The notes under the pieces are model-generated. The model was not told where the DNA came from and did no database searches. It worked only from the letters and a program-made list of their open reading frames with translations. A stretch of DNA of 64,000 bases from contig NZ_LMEP01000001.1 of NCBI RefSeq assembly GCF_001426405.1, forward strand, positions 854,691 to 918,690, read 5' to 3'. A program made the translations under genes and the position numbers. Source of the DNA: Streptomyces sp. Root1304. Lineage in GTDB: Bacteria; Actinomycetota; Actinomycetes; Streptomycetales; Streptomycetaceae. Below are positions 1 through 7,275 of the stretch, one piece after another. The first letter of the stretch is position 1; each line of letters begins with the position of its first letter.

Positions 1-808
1 CGTAGGTGTCGATGATGATCTTCCGGCCGGTGAGCCCGGCGTCACCCATCGGGCCGCCGACCTCGAAACGCCCGGTCGGGTTCACCAGCAGCCGGTAGCC
101 GTCGGACTCCAGGCTGACGCCCTCCTCCACCAGCTCCTTGAGGACGTGCTCGACGACGTACTCGCGCACGTCCGGGGTGAGCAGGCCCTCGACGGAGATG
201 TCGGCGGCGTGCTGCGAGGACACCACCACCGTGTCGAGGCGCACCGGGCGGTCCCCGTCGTACTCGATGGTGACCTGGGTCTTCCCGTCGGGCCGCAGAT
301 ACGGCACGGTGCCGTTCTTGCGGACCTCGGTCAGCCGGCGCGAGAGCCGGTGGGCGAGCGCGATCGGCAGCGGCATCAGCTCGGCCGTGTCGTCGCAGGC
401 GTAGCCGAACATCAGGCCCTGGTCGCCCGCGCCCTGCGCGGCCAGCTCGTCGCCCGCGCCCTCGACGCGGGACTCGTACGCCGTGTCCACGCCCTGGGCG
501 ATGTCCGGGGACTGCGCGCCGATGGACACCGAGACGCCGCAGGAGGCGCCGTCGAAGCCCTTCGCGGAGGAGTCGTAGCCGATGTCGAGGACGGCCTCGC
601 GCACCAGCTTCGCTATCGGCGCGTACGCCGAGGTGGTGACCTCGCCCGCGATGTGCACGAGACCCGTGGTGATCAGGGTCTCCACCGCCACCCGCGAGGA
701 CGGGTCCTCGGCGAGCAGGGCGTCCAGGATGGTGTCGCTGATCCGGTCGGCGATCTTGTCGGGGTGGCCCTCGGTCACCGACTCCGAGGTGAAGAGGCGC
801 CGGCTCAT
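1..808 (-). CDS. metK: S-adenosylmethionine synthetase, 3' part cut by the window edge
   Basis: Makes SAM from methionine and ATP in the cytosol. About 269 N-terminal residues are visible; the start is [10 protein letters not shown] and the [13 protein letters not shown] signature sits at about residues 13-25, with [11 protein letters not shown] and [13 protein letters not shown] further on, all typical of MetK. The ATG at 806-808 overlaps the stop of the upstream carrier-protein gene as ATGA, so the two are probably translationally coupled. It is the last visible gene of an operon with two methyltransferases, and the natural reading is a dedicated SAM supply for that pathway. A housekeeping metK would not be expected in this setting, but whether a second copy exists elsewhere cannot be seen here. 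The family call is firm. Confidence 0.95.
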   Translation of the reverse strand, partial: MSRRLFTSESVTEGHPDKIADRISDTILDALLAEDPSSRVAVETLITTGLVHIAGEVTTSAYAPIAKLVREAVLDIGYDSSAKGFDGASCGVSVSIGAQSPDIAQGVDTAYESRVEGAGDELAAQGAGDQGLMFGYACDDTAELMPLPIALAHRLSRRLTEVRKNGTVPYLRPDGKTQVTIEYDGDRPVRLDTVVVSSQHAADISVEGLLTPDVREYVVEHVLKELVEEGVSLESDGYRLLVNPTGRFEVGGPMGDAGLTGRKIIIDTY

Positions 809-1056
809 GCCTGGACCTCCACCGGGGCCTTGAAGAAGTGCTGCTCGATGGCACCGAGGGTGCGGATGGACTCGACCTCCAGGGTCTCCATCTGGATCGC
901 GGTGCCGCTCTCCTGCTCCAGGAGGAAGACGAACTCGACGAAGGACAGCGAGTCGATGAGCCGGTTCTCGATCAGGTCGAGGTCGGACGCGATGTCGTCG
1001 CGCTCCGGGTGACGCTCGAGGATCCAGTTCTTCACCGTCTGCAGGCCGTCGGCCAT
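805..1056 (-). CDS. Small acyl/aminoacyl carrier protein
   Basis: An 83-residue carrier protein. The phosphopantetheine attachment serine is in the DSLSFVEF motif at about residues 36-43, inside the usual four-helix carrier fold. A good ribosome site (aaaggag) precedes the ATG, and the stop overlaps metK by four bases. It lies directly downstream of an AcpS-type phosphopantetheinyl transferase that could activate it, and one gene further from an amino acid:carrier-protein ligase that could load it. It therefore more likely carries an amino acid than a fatty acyl chain; that is inference from neighbours and from its likeness to carrier proteins paired with such ligases. Confidence 0.9.
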   Translation of the reverse strand: MADGLQTVKNWILERHPERDDIASDLDLIENRLIDSLSFVEFVFLLEQESGTAIQMETLEVESIRTLGAIEQHFFKAPVEVQA

Positions 1057-1078
1057 GGTTGCTCTCCTTTAGCTGCTG

Positions 1079-1546
1079 CTAGCTACTGCTGCTGGATACG
1101 TGAGGGGTGGGGGCGGGGTACGGGGTGGGGGCGATGATCGGAGCGGCCACCGCGACCGCGTAGTCCACGTCGTGGCTGATGGACACGGTGATCTCGGTGA
1201 TGCCGGACTCGGCGGCCATCTCGGCCGCCGACCGGTGCAGTTCCACGAGCGGCCAGCCGCCCTCGGAACGCCGCACCACGATGTCCGGCCAGGGCAGGAA
1301 CCTGCCCCTGACCCGTAAGGTCTTGAAGGCCGCTTCCTTGGCCGCGATCCGTCCGCACAGGCTCAGCACGTCGAGCCCGGAGGAGGTACGGCAGTCGGCG
1401 AGCTCGCCGGGGGTGAGCATCCGCTCGAAGAACCGCTCCCCGTACTGGGCGAGGAGCCTGCGGACACGGTTGACGGACACGATGTCCATGCCGAGGTTCG
1501 CCCACCCCAGGCCGCCCGCCGGCGGGGCGGCGGGACGGGCCGGCAC
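1079..1546 (-). CDS. Holo-ACP synthase type phosphopantetheinyl transferase
   Basis: Transfers 4'-phosphopantetheine from CoA to a carrier-protein serine. The AcpS family motifs are present: GMDIVSVNRV at about residues 19-28 with the metal-binding Asp, AAKEAAFKTL near residues 69-78 with the catalytic Glu/Lys, and a late SISHD. At 155 residues it is somewhat longer than stand-alone AcpS (about 125) because of an N-terminal Pro/Ala/Gly extension and a serine-only tail. I chose the GTG start at 1544-1546 because it overlaps the TGA of the upstream ligase, but an internal start nearer GMDIV is possible. The immediate neighbour, the 83-residue carrier protein, is the obvious substrate. Confidence 0.88.
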   Translation of the reverse strand: MPARPAAPPAGGLGWANLGMDIVSVNRVRRLLAQYGERFFERMLTPGELADCRTSSGLDVLSLCGRIAAKEAAFKTLRVRGRFLPWPDIVVRRSEGGWPLVELHRSAAEMAAESGITEITVSISHDVDYAVAVAAPIIAPTPYPAPTPHVSSSSS

Positions 1547-1547
1547 G

Positions 1548-2435
1548 TCAGATCACCGGCCCGGCCGCGCCACTCGCATCGGCCCGCAGGCGGGCGTTCG
1601 CGTCGAGCACCGCCCCGGTGGCGGCCTCCCAGCTGCCGTGGCGCCTGGTCAGCGCGGACAGCCAGCGTTCGAGACCGAAGGCGACACAGCTGGTGAAGGC
1701 CGGCCCGCCGGTCGACTCCAGGGTGATGTCGCAGCGGTCGCCGAAGAAGTTCCGGTGCGTGTTGACCGAGGCGATGGCCAGGTCCTCGTACAGGAACTCG
1801 TACTTCACCGGCGTCAGCCGCTGGAGGAGCGCCTTCGAGCCGCCCTTGTCGAAGAACGGGTCGCAGGCGGCCTCCTTGCGGAGCGGCAGGTCGAGGGCGG
1901 CGGCGAACGCCTGGATCCTGCCCGTGAAGTCCGCGAGGTGCGTCTCGGCGTGCTCACGCGCGCCGATGGCGACGATCTCCCGCATGCGGAAGCCGAGCTG
2001 GCGCCGCATGCCCTCGTAGTGGGTCTCCTTGCGGAAGCACCAGGAGCAGATCGTGACGAGGGTGTCGTCGGCGACCCGGGTGCCCCGGTGGTCGAGGTAG
2101 ACGGCGTAGCAGGACGCCGAGGGCAGTCCGAGCGCGGCCGGTTCCAGGGCCTCGCTGGGGAAGCGGCCCGTCTCGGCGGAGAAGGGCGCGGTCTCCCGGC
2201 GCTCCAGGTCGAGCGGGGTCGCCACGACGGCCTGGTGCGGGAAGTTGTCGTAGTAGTCGAGCTTCGCCAGCTCGGCGGCCGGCAGGAGCGGGGGCATGGT
2301 CATCGGGCGGGCGCCCGCGGTCACTCCCCAGCTCTCGAAGGTGTCGTCGAGGAGCCGCAGCAGGCGGGTCCCCTCCGGGCCGAGCGAGGGGAGGCCCCTG
2401 GTCTCCCCGACGGTCTCGGGGGTCGTCAAGGTCAT
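1548..2435 (-). CDS. Amino acid:[carrier protein] ligase, class II seryl-tRNA-synthetase-like
   Basis: A 295-residue protein matching the catalytic core of atypical seryl-tRNA synthetases without a tRNA-binding domain. Homologues of this kind activate an amino acid with ATP and pass it to the phosphopantetheine of a small carrier protein. Visible marks are TICSWCFRKETHYEGMRRQ (about residues 128-146), which carries the first zinc-type Cys and motif-2-like Arg residues, and TSCVAFGLERWL near the C terminus with the last zinc-type Cys and motif 3. The amino acid specificity cannot be read from sequence. The gene precedes the PPTase and carrier protein, a strong functional pairing. It probably supplies the carrier-bound substrate for the oxygenase and methyltransferases in the operon (inference). 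Confidence 0.85.
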   Translation of the reverse strand: MTLTTPETVGETRGLPSLGPEGTRLLRLLDDTFESWGVTAGARPMTMPPLLPAAELAKLDYYDNFPHQAVVATPLDLERRETAPFSAETGRFPSEALEPAALGLPSASCYAVYLDHRGTRVADDTLVTICSWCFRKETHYEGMRRQLGFRMREIVAIGAREHAETHLADFTGRIQAFAAALDLPLRKEAACDPFFDKGGSKALLQRLTPVKYEFLYEDLAIASVNTHRNFFGDRCDITLESTGGPAFTSCVAFGLERWLSALTRRHGSWEAATGAVLDANARLRADASGAAGPVI

Positions 2436-2480
2436 GGTCGGTGCACCTCTCGGGTGAGGGCTCTCGGGTCGGGGAGTCGC

Positions 2481-3374
2481 TCAGACGACGGGCAGGCTGT
2501 CGTCCGAGAAGATCCCGGTCTTCAGGAAGAAGGCGAGCGGCTTGCGGATCGCCTTGCGCTCGTGGGGGCGGCGGCTCGGGTCGGCGACCAGCGCGTTGCG
2601 CAGGGCCAGCGGGTCGGGGATGCCGGCGTCCCGGTACACATGGGGGTTGTAGAGGGAGTTGACGCTGTAGACGACGTACCGCTTGAGGTACGCCTCGACC
2701 TCGCGGACCCGCTCGGCGCTCACGGCCTGGCACATCCGGCCGTACAGCAGGGAGACCAGCTCACGGCCGAAGGCGATGTGGCGGGACTCGTCCTGGTGGT
2801 GGATCCGGTTGACCTCGCGGATCGTGTGGCAGAGCGAGGTGTCCTTCGCCATCCGGGAGTTGTAGTGGTCGACCAGCTCCTCGAAGAAGAGGATGCGGGT
2901 GAAGACGAGGAAGTTCTCGACCTCCGGCTCCCAGGCCGCGTCGGCGCGCATCGCGGTGGAACCGTAGATCTTGTGGCCGTAGCGGCGGCAGAACTCGGAG
3001 AAGAACCACATGTGTTCGTTCTCCTCACCGATGAAGTGGTGGAAGAAGTCCGAGGGCACCTCGAAGCCGGGCATGTGGATGCGGCCGACGACCTCGATGA
3101 GGAGTTCGCGGATGCCGTGCACATTGAGGCTGTAGAAGTTGATCGACTCCCACTTCGACAGGCGCTGAAGCGTTTCCTCACCGAGGGCGTCGTAGTGCTC
3201 GGTGCCGTAGACGGTGAGCAGCTCCGGCGTCATCCAGAAACGGTTCTCCTCCAGCGTCTCGGGCCACTGGAAGGTCTGGTACGGGTTGTAGTAGTCCTCG
3301 ACCGAGCGCTCGCTGAGGCGTTCGAGGACCTCCATGAACCGGTCCGTGACCGGCAGCGGGGCGGCGACGCCCAT
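2481..3374 (-). CDS. AurF-like diiron N-oxygenase (candidate)
   Basis: A 297-residue all-helical diiron protein. The iron ligand pattern is clear: GEENEHMW near residue 121, FFEELVDHYN near 169, and IHHQDESRHIAF near 199, giving the E..EH / E / H..DE.RH set of the AurF (p-aminobenzoate N-oxygenase) family. Family members oxidise amines to hydroxylamine, nitroso or nitro groups, though some relatives do other oxidations, so the reaction here is inferred. The start at 3372-3374 (MGVAAPLP) is preceded by aaggag, so the much longer open frame upstream is not used. Neighbours suggest the substrate is an amino acid, perhaps while tethered to the carrier protein. Confidence 0.82.
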   Translation of the reverse strand: MGVAAPLPVTDRFMEVLERLSERSVEDYYNPYQTFQWPETLEENRFWMTPELLTVYGTEHYDALGEETLQRLSKWESINFYSLNVHGIRELLIEVVGRIHMPGFEVPSDFFHHFIGEENEHMWFFSEFCRRYGHKIYGSTAMRADAAWEPEVENFLVFTRILFFEELVDHYNSRMAKDTSLCHTIREVNRIHHQDESRHIAFGRELVSLLYGRMCQAVSAERVREVEAYLKRYVVYSVNSLYNPHVYRDAGIPDPLALRNALVADPSRRPHERKAIRKPLAFFLKTGIFSDDSLPVV

Positions 3375-3397
3375 GATGTGACTCCTTGGGAAGGGGA

Positions 3398-4441
3398 CTA
3401 CGGGCGGACTTCGTAGACCGCGTTGACCGGGGTCTCGGTCGCGCGGCGCCAGCGGGTGAAGCCGGCCTCCTCCGCGATGGCACGGAAGGCCTTCTCGCCG
3501 GAGTGGTTGCCGAGCGCGTGCGGGCCGCGCTGGGCGACCGCGACGGGCAGGCACATCACGGCGGACAGGGCCATGAACATGCGGGCGGCGGGCGTCTGGA
3601 CGTCGATGTCCTGCGGGGACACGTTCGACTCGACGAGCATCCAGGTGCCTTCCGCGTCCAGGGACTTGTGGACGTGCTGGGCGGCGGCGACCGGGTCGCC
3701 CATGTCGTGCAGGGCGTTGAAGAAGCACACCAGGTCGTAGCCGGAGCCCGGGTAGTCGTCGGCGGACGCCACGTCGAAGACGACCCGGTCGGACAGACCG
3801 GCCTCCTCGGCGAGCTCCCGCGCGATCGAGATGGCCTCCTCCGAGTAGTCGAAGCCGTGGACGGTGGCGTTCGGGAAGGCCTTCGCGATGAGCAGCGTGG
3901 TGTGGCCGACGCCGCAGCCCACGTCGGCGACGGTGCCGCCGGCGGCCAGCTTGTCGGTGACCTGGTGCAGCGCGGGCAGCCAGTCCGGGACGAGCTTGTG
4001 CTCGTAGGTCGGCTGGAAGAAGGAGCCCATGCCGGTGTCGAGGGCCGCGTCGTGCTCGGCCCAGCCGACGCCGTCACCGGTGCGGTACGCGTCGACGAGC
4101 AGGTCCTCGGTGGCGTACAGCGCCTTCAGGGCGGTGAAGAACCCGGCGGCGTACGTGACGGCCTTCGGGTCCGCGAGGACCTCGACGTGGTCGGCGGGCA
4201 GCGTGTACGTGAGGGAGCTGGGGTGCCGCTCGACGTACCCGGCGGAGAGCTGGGCGTGCAGCCACTCCTCGATGTACCGCTCGTTCGTGCCGGTCCTCGC
4301 GGCCAGCTCGGGGGCGGTCAGCGGGCCGTGCTCGGCCAGCGCCCGGTAGAGGCCGAGGCGCTCGCCGAGGGCGACGGTCAGGCCGCGGACGGCCGCACCG
4401 GCGTCGGTGATGACCCTCTGGTGGAAGTCGTGGGCGCTCAT
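3398..4441 (-). CDS. SAM-dependent methyltransferase with N-terminal winged-helix domain
   Basis: A 347-residue methyltransferase. Residues 1-100 form a winged-helix/dimerisation domain (LTAPELAARTGTNERYIEEW), as in small-molecule O/N-methyltransferases. Residues 165-347 are a class I Rossmann domain with motif I VADVGCGVGHTTLL, acidic motif II GFDYSEEA, and a following FFNALHDMGDP. Its start codon overlaps the stop of the upstream methyltransferase gene (positions 4438-4441, ATGA), so expression is coupled. The substrate is unknown; the setting suggests a step after loading or N-oxidation of an amino acid. A housekeeping role is unlikely given the operon. Confidence 0.87.
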   Translation of the reverse strand: MSAHDFHQRVITDAGAAVRGLTVALGERLGLYRALAEHGPLTAPELAARTGTNERYIEEWLHAQLSAGYVERHPSSLTYTLPADHVEVLADPKAVTYAAGFFTALKALYATEDLLVDAYRTGDGVGWAEHDAALDTGMGSFFQPTYEHKLVPDWLPALHQVTDKLAAGGTVADVGCGVGHTTLLIAKAFPNATVHGFDYSEEAISIARELAEEAGLSDRVVFDVASADDYPGSGYDLVCFFNALHDMGDPVAAAQHVHKSLDAEGTWMLVESNVSPQDIDVQTPAARMFMALSAVMCLPVAVAQRGPHALGNHSGEKAFRAIAEEAGFTRWRRATETPVNAVYEVRP

Positions 4442-5280
4442 GCGGCCTTCTCCTCCTCGTACGTGGGCAGGTCGCAGGTGAAGAGGAAGGACCGGGGCAC
4501 GCGCGGAACGGAGCGGGCCGGGACCGGGTAGGGCCAGCGGTCGAAGTCGGCGCCCGGCTCACCGGGCTGCCTGACCTCCCGTACGGCCCAGCCGCAGTCG
4601 GCGAGCAGCGCCTCGGGCTCCTCGGTGCCGAAGAGCCACGGGTTGCCGTCCTCGTCCAGGGCCTTCATGAAGCCGCGGGCGAGCGGGTTCTCCAGGGCGG
4701 CCTTGGAGATGACGTCGCCGAGCAGCACGGAGCCGGGGGCGGCGTGCGCGGAGAGCGTCGACATGAGGGTCCGTACGGCCTGCTCGGGCAGGAAGAACAG
4801 CAGGCCCTCGACGACCCACAGGACGGGCTCCTCGCTCTTCCAGCCCGCCTCCTTGAGGGGGCCGGTCCAGTCCTGGGTGAGGTCGACCGGGATCGGGACC
4901 CGGGTGCGGCCCGCGGGCTGCGGCTCGTCCTTGAGCATCTCGGCCTTGGCCTCCAGGAGGGCCGGGCGGTCGAGCTCGTAGACGGTGACGCCGTCGGGCC
5001 AGGGCAGCCGGAAGAAGCGGGTGTCCATGCCGGCGGCGAGGAAGACGACCTGACGGATGCCCCGCTCCTCGACGGCCCGGACGATGGCCCGGTCGAGGTA
5101 CGTGGTGCGGATGGCGAGGAACGGCACGGTGCCGCCCCCGGCGTAGCGCTCGAGCAGTTCGAAGCCGATCGTGTCGGCGACGGTGCGCGCGTAGGGATCG
5201 GCGAACAGCCGGTCCTCGCGCTCGGTCTCCAGGGCGCGCGCGGCGGCGGTCCACTGGGCGGTGCGGGATACGGCCTCCAC
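4438..5280 (-). CDS. Class I SAM-dependent methyltransferase, leucine-carboxyl-methyltransferase type
   Basis: A 280-residue member of the PPM/LCMT-like methyltransferase family common in mycobacteria and Streptomyces. Typical marks are the N-terminal SRTAQWTAAARALE segment, RLFADPYA, FLAIRTTYLDRAI, the SAM site VVFLAAGMDTRFFRL at about residues 77-91, and YELDRPALLEAKAEM. A later LWVVEGLLFFL is also diagnostic. Members methylate oxygen or carboxyl groups on small molecules; this substrate is unknown. The gene overlaps the next methyltransferase by four bases. Two methyltransferases with a metK in one operon imply a heavily methylated or SAM-consuming product. Confidence 0.88.
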   Translation of the reverse strand: MEAVSRTAQWTAAARALETEREDRLFADPYARTVADTIGFELLERYAGGGTVPFLAIRTTYLDRAIVRAVEERGIRQVVFLAAGMDTRFFRLPWPDGVTVYELDRPALLEAKAEMLKDEPQPAGRTRVPIPVDLTQDWTGPLKEAGWKSEEPVLWVVEGLLFFLPEQAVRTLMSTLSAHAAPGSVLLGDVISKAALENPLARGFMKALDEDGNPWLFGTEEPEALLADCGWAVREVRQPGEPGADFDRWPYPVPARSVPRVPRSFLFTCDLPTYEEEKAA

Positions 5281-5376
5281 AGGAGGTCCCCCTTCACTCG
5301 TGAACGGTCTGGTGTGGGTGGGGTGGTGCGGGAGGTACGGACGGCCGTGTTCAGGGGCCCGACGAAGGACGGTTCG

Positions 5377-5916
5377 TCAGGCGCTCATGACCGGGACACA
5401 GGTCTTGGCCGGTCGCGCGCACGCGACGGGGTCCTCGGCCGCGGGCATCGACGACAGATGGTCGGCCTCGGAGTCGGCGGGGCGCCGGCGGAAGATGCTG
5501 TGCAGGATCATGCTGAACACGGCCGTCCCGTCGGCGGCCACCAGGGTGCACCGCGGTTTGACGGTGCCGGTGGCGGGGTTGAACGGCGACGGGGTGACGC
5601 CGAGGACCTCGAAGCGCGCGGTGAGGACGTCGCCCGGGCGGACGGGCCGCAGGTAGCGGACCTCGTCGATGCCGGGCGAGCCCATACAGGCGCTGTAGGC
5701 GAGCAGTCCGTCGACGTAGCGGCGCATGAACATCGCCTGGGTGTGGAACCCGCTCGCGATCAGGCCGCGGAACTGCGACTGCTCCGCGCGTACGGGGTCC
5801 GTGTGGAAGGGCTGCGGGTCGAAGCGCCTGCCGAACTCCAGCACCTCCTCCGCCGTGACGGTGACGGCGCCCAGCTCATGGACGTCGCCGGGCCGGAAGT
5901 CCTCGAAGTAGCGCAT
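5377..5916 (-). CDS. MaoC-like hot-dog dehydratase, first gene of the operon
   Basis: A 179-residue single hot-dog protein. The N-terminal MRYFEDFRPGDVHELG and the hydratase 2 region FGRRFDPQPFHTDP (about residues 29-42) carry the usual Asp and His of MaoC/R-hydratases. GLIASGFHTQAMFMR follows. The last 45 residues are a low-complexity tail not needed for the fold. Family members hydrate or dehydrate acyl-CoA or acyl-carrier substrates; here a carrier-bound intermediate is likely. It has an aaggggg ribosome site and sits about 40 bases from the predicted transcription start, so it leads the operon that ends with metK. Confidence 0.85.
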   Translation of the reverse strand: MRYFEDFRPGDVHELGAVTVTAEEVLEFGRRFDPQPFHTDPVRAEQSQFRGLIASGFHTQAMFMRRYVDGLLAYSACMGSPGIDEVRYLRPVRPGDVLTARFEVLGVTPSPFNPATGTVKPRCTLVAADGTAVFSMILHSIFRRRPADSEADHLSSMPAAEDPVACARPAKTCVPVMSA

Positions 5917-5963
5917 CTCGCGCCCCCCCTTGACCTAGGAGTGGTCTTTCCCTGGCACACCCC

Positions 5964-5993
5964 AATCTACGAATCGACCATTTATTTTGTCAA
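5964..5993 (-). promoter_or_regulatory. Near-consensus sigma70-type promoter for the biosynthetic operon
   Basis: Read on the minus strand, TTGACA (5988-5993) is separated by 18 bases from TAGATT (5964-5969), in an AT-rich patch that stands out in this GC-rich DNA. The leader to the MaoC-like start is about 40 bases. A perfect -35 box is unusual for a Streptomyces secondary-metabolite operon and suggests strong or HrdB-driven expression. Confidence 0.7.
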
Positions 5994-6017
5994 CCCAAAA
6001 GAAGGATTTCGGAGCGC

Positions 6018-7187
6018 TCAGCCGAGGGCCTGTTCGACGTCCGACCAGAGATCCTCGGCGTCCTCGATGCCCACCGACATCCGCACGAGCCCGGGAGCGA
6101 CCCCCGCGGCCCTCAGGGCGGCCTCGTCCAGCTCCCGGTGGGAGGTGGACGCGGGGTGCGTCACGAGGGTCTCCACGCCGCCGAGGGAGAGCGCGAGCCT
6201 GGCCACCCGTACGCGCTCGACGAAGGCCCGGCCCGCCTCCCGGCCGCCCGCCGGCTCGAAGGAGAGCAGCCCGCCGCCGCCGGAGAGGACCTTCCCGGCG
6301 CGCTCGTACGAGGGGTGCCCCGCGAGCCGGGGGTAGTGGACGGCCGAGACGCCGGGGTGGGCGTCGAGCCGCTCGGCCAGGGCGGCGGCGTTGGCGCAGT
6401 GGGCGCGCATCCGCAGCGGCAGCGTGGGTATCCCGCGCAGCGTCAGCCAGGCGGCGAACGGGTCGGCGCAGGCGCCGAGTTCGACCGTCCGGGGCCAGAC
6501 GCGGCGGCGCAGTCCGTCGTCCGCGAAGACGGCGGCGCCGCCGAGCACGTCGGAGTGCCCGGAGAGGTACTTGGTGGTCGAGTGGACCACGATGTCGGCG
6601 CCGTGCTCCAGGGGGCGGCAGAGCACGGGCGAGGCCAGCGAGTTGTCGACCACGCTCGTCACCCCGAGCGCGCGGGCGGCGGCCAGCAGACCCGGCAGGT
6701 CGGGGACCTGGCCGGTGGGGTTGGCGATGGTCTCCAGGACCAGCATCCGGGTGGCGGGGTGCACGGCCGCGGCCTCCAGCTCGGCGGGGTCGTCGCCGGA
6801 TATCCGGACGACCTCGATCCCGTACCGCTCGGAGAGGTCCGCGAGGACGGCGTGCGTGCCGCCGTAAAGGCACCGCTGGGCGACCACCCGGTCGCCGGGC
6901 CGCAGGAGGGCGAGCAGGACCCCGCTGATCGCCCCCATGCCGGAGGCGAAGGCGAGGGCCCCCTCGCCGCCTTCGAGGCCGGCGAGGGTCTGCTCCAGGG
7001 CCCGTACGGTCGGGTTGCCCCGGCGGCTGTAGACGTACCGCCCGTCGGGGTCCGCCATCGCCCCGGCCAGCTCGGCGGCGGAGTCGAAGGCGAAGGCGGA
7101 GGACTGCACGAGGGGCACCGAGAGCGGCCAACTACCGCTCTGGAAAGGCTCGTTGACTACGTGCACGGCACGGGTGTTCAGTTCCAC
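6018..7187 (-). CDS. PLP-dependent cystathionine gamma-synthase/lyase family enzyme
   Basis: A 389-residue fold-type I PLP enzyme of the Cys/Met metabolism family (cystathionine gamma-synthase, gamma-lyase, methionine gamma-lyase). It shows YSRRGNPTVRALE, the SGMGAI turn, and the PLP lysine in the VHSTTKYLSGHSD segment (about residue 190). VETLVTHPASTSH near the C terminus is also typical. I place the start at the GTG 7185-7187 (VELNTRAVHVV), which has an aaagga ribosome site; the longer frame from 7253 would start inside a terminator hairpin. It lies upstream of the SAM-using operon on the same strand but is separated by that operon's promoter. A link through methionine metabolism is possible but not shown. 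Confidence 0.88.
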   Translation of the reverse strand: MELNTRAVHVVNEPFQSGSWPLSVPLVQSSAFAFDSAAELAGAMADPDGRYVYSRRGNPTVRALEQTLAGLEGGEGALAFASGMGAISGVLLALLRPGDRVVAQRCLYGGTHAVLADLSERYGIEVVRISGDDPAELEAAAVHPATRMLVLETIANPTGQVPDLPGLLAAARALGVTSVVDNSLASPVLCRPLEHGADIVVHSTTKYLSGHSDVLGGAAVFADDGLRRRVWPRTVELGACADPFAAWLTLRGIPTLPLRMRAHCANAAALAERLDAHPGVSAVHYPRLAGHPSYERAGKVLSGGGGLLSFEPAGGREAGRAFVERVRVARLALSLGGVETLVTHPASTSHRELDEAALRAAGVAPGLVRMSVGIEDAEDLWSDVEQALG

Positions 7188-7222
7188 GACGGTCCTTTCG
7201 AGAACCCTGACGGGGTACGGAA

Positions 7223-7266
7223 AAGGGGCCGCCCGATGTCCGGGGAAGGACATCGGGCGGCCCCTT
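7223..7266. terminator. Strong hairpin terminator
   Basis: A 17-bp perfect stem (7225-7241 with 7248-7264) with a 6-base loop, extended by A/T pairs at both ends. It lies between the stop of the minus-strand efflux gene and the start of the PLP enzyme gene, so it ends efflux transcription. Confidence 0.85.
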
Positions 7267-7275
7267 CGGGGCGGT

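Noticed and set aside
7188..7253. Longer N terminus for the PLP enzyme
   Set aside because: It would begin within a 17-bp terminator hairpin and has no family similarity.
7188..7275. Possible SAM or methionine riboswitch before the PLP enzyme
   Set aside because: The structure is one simple perfect hairpin that fits a terminator; no riboswitch core is seen.
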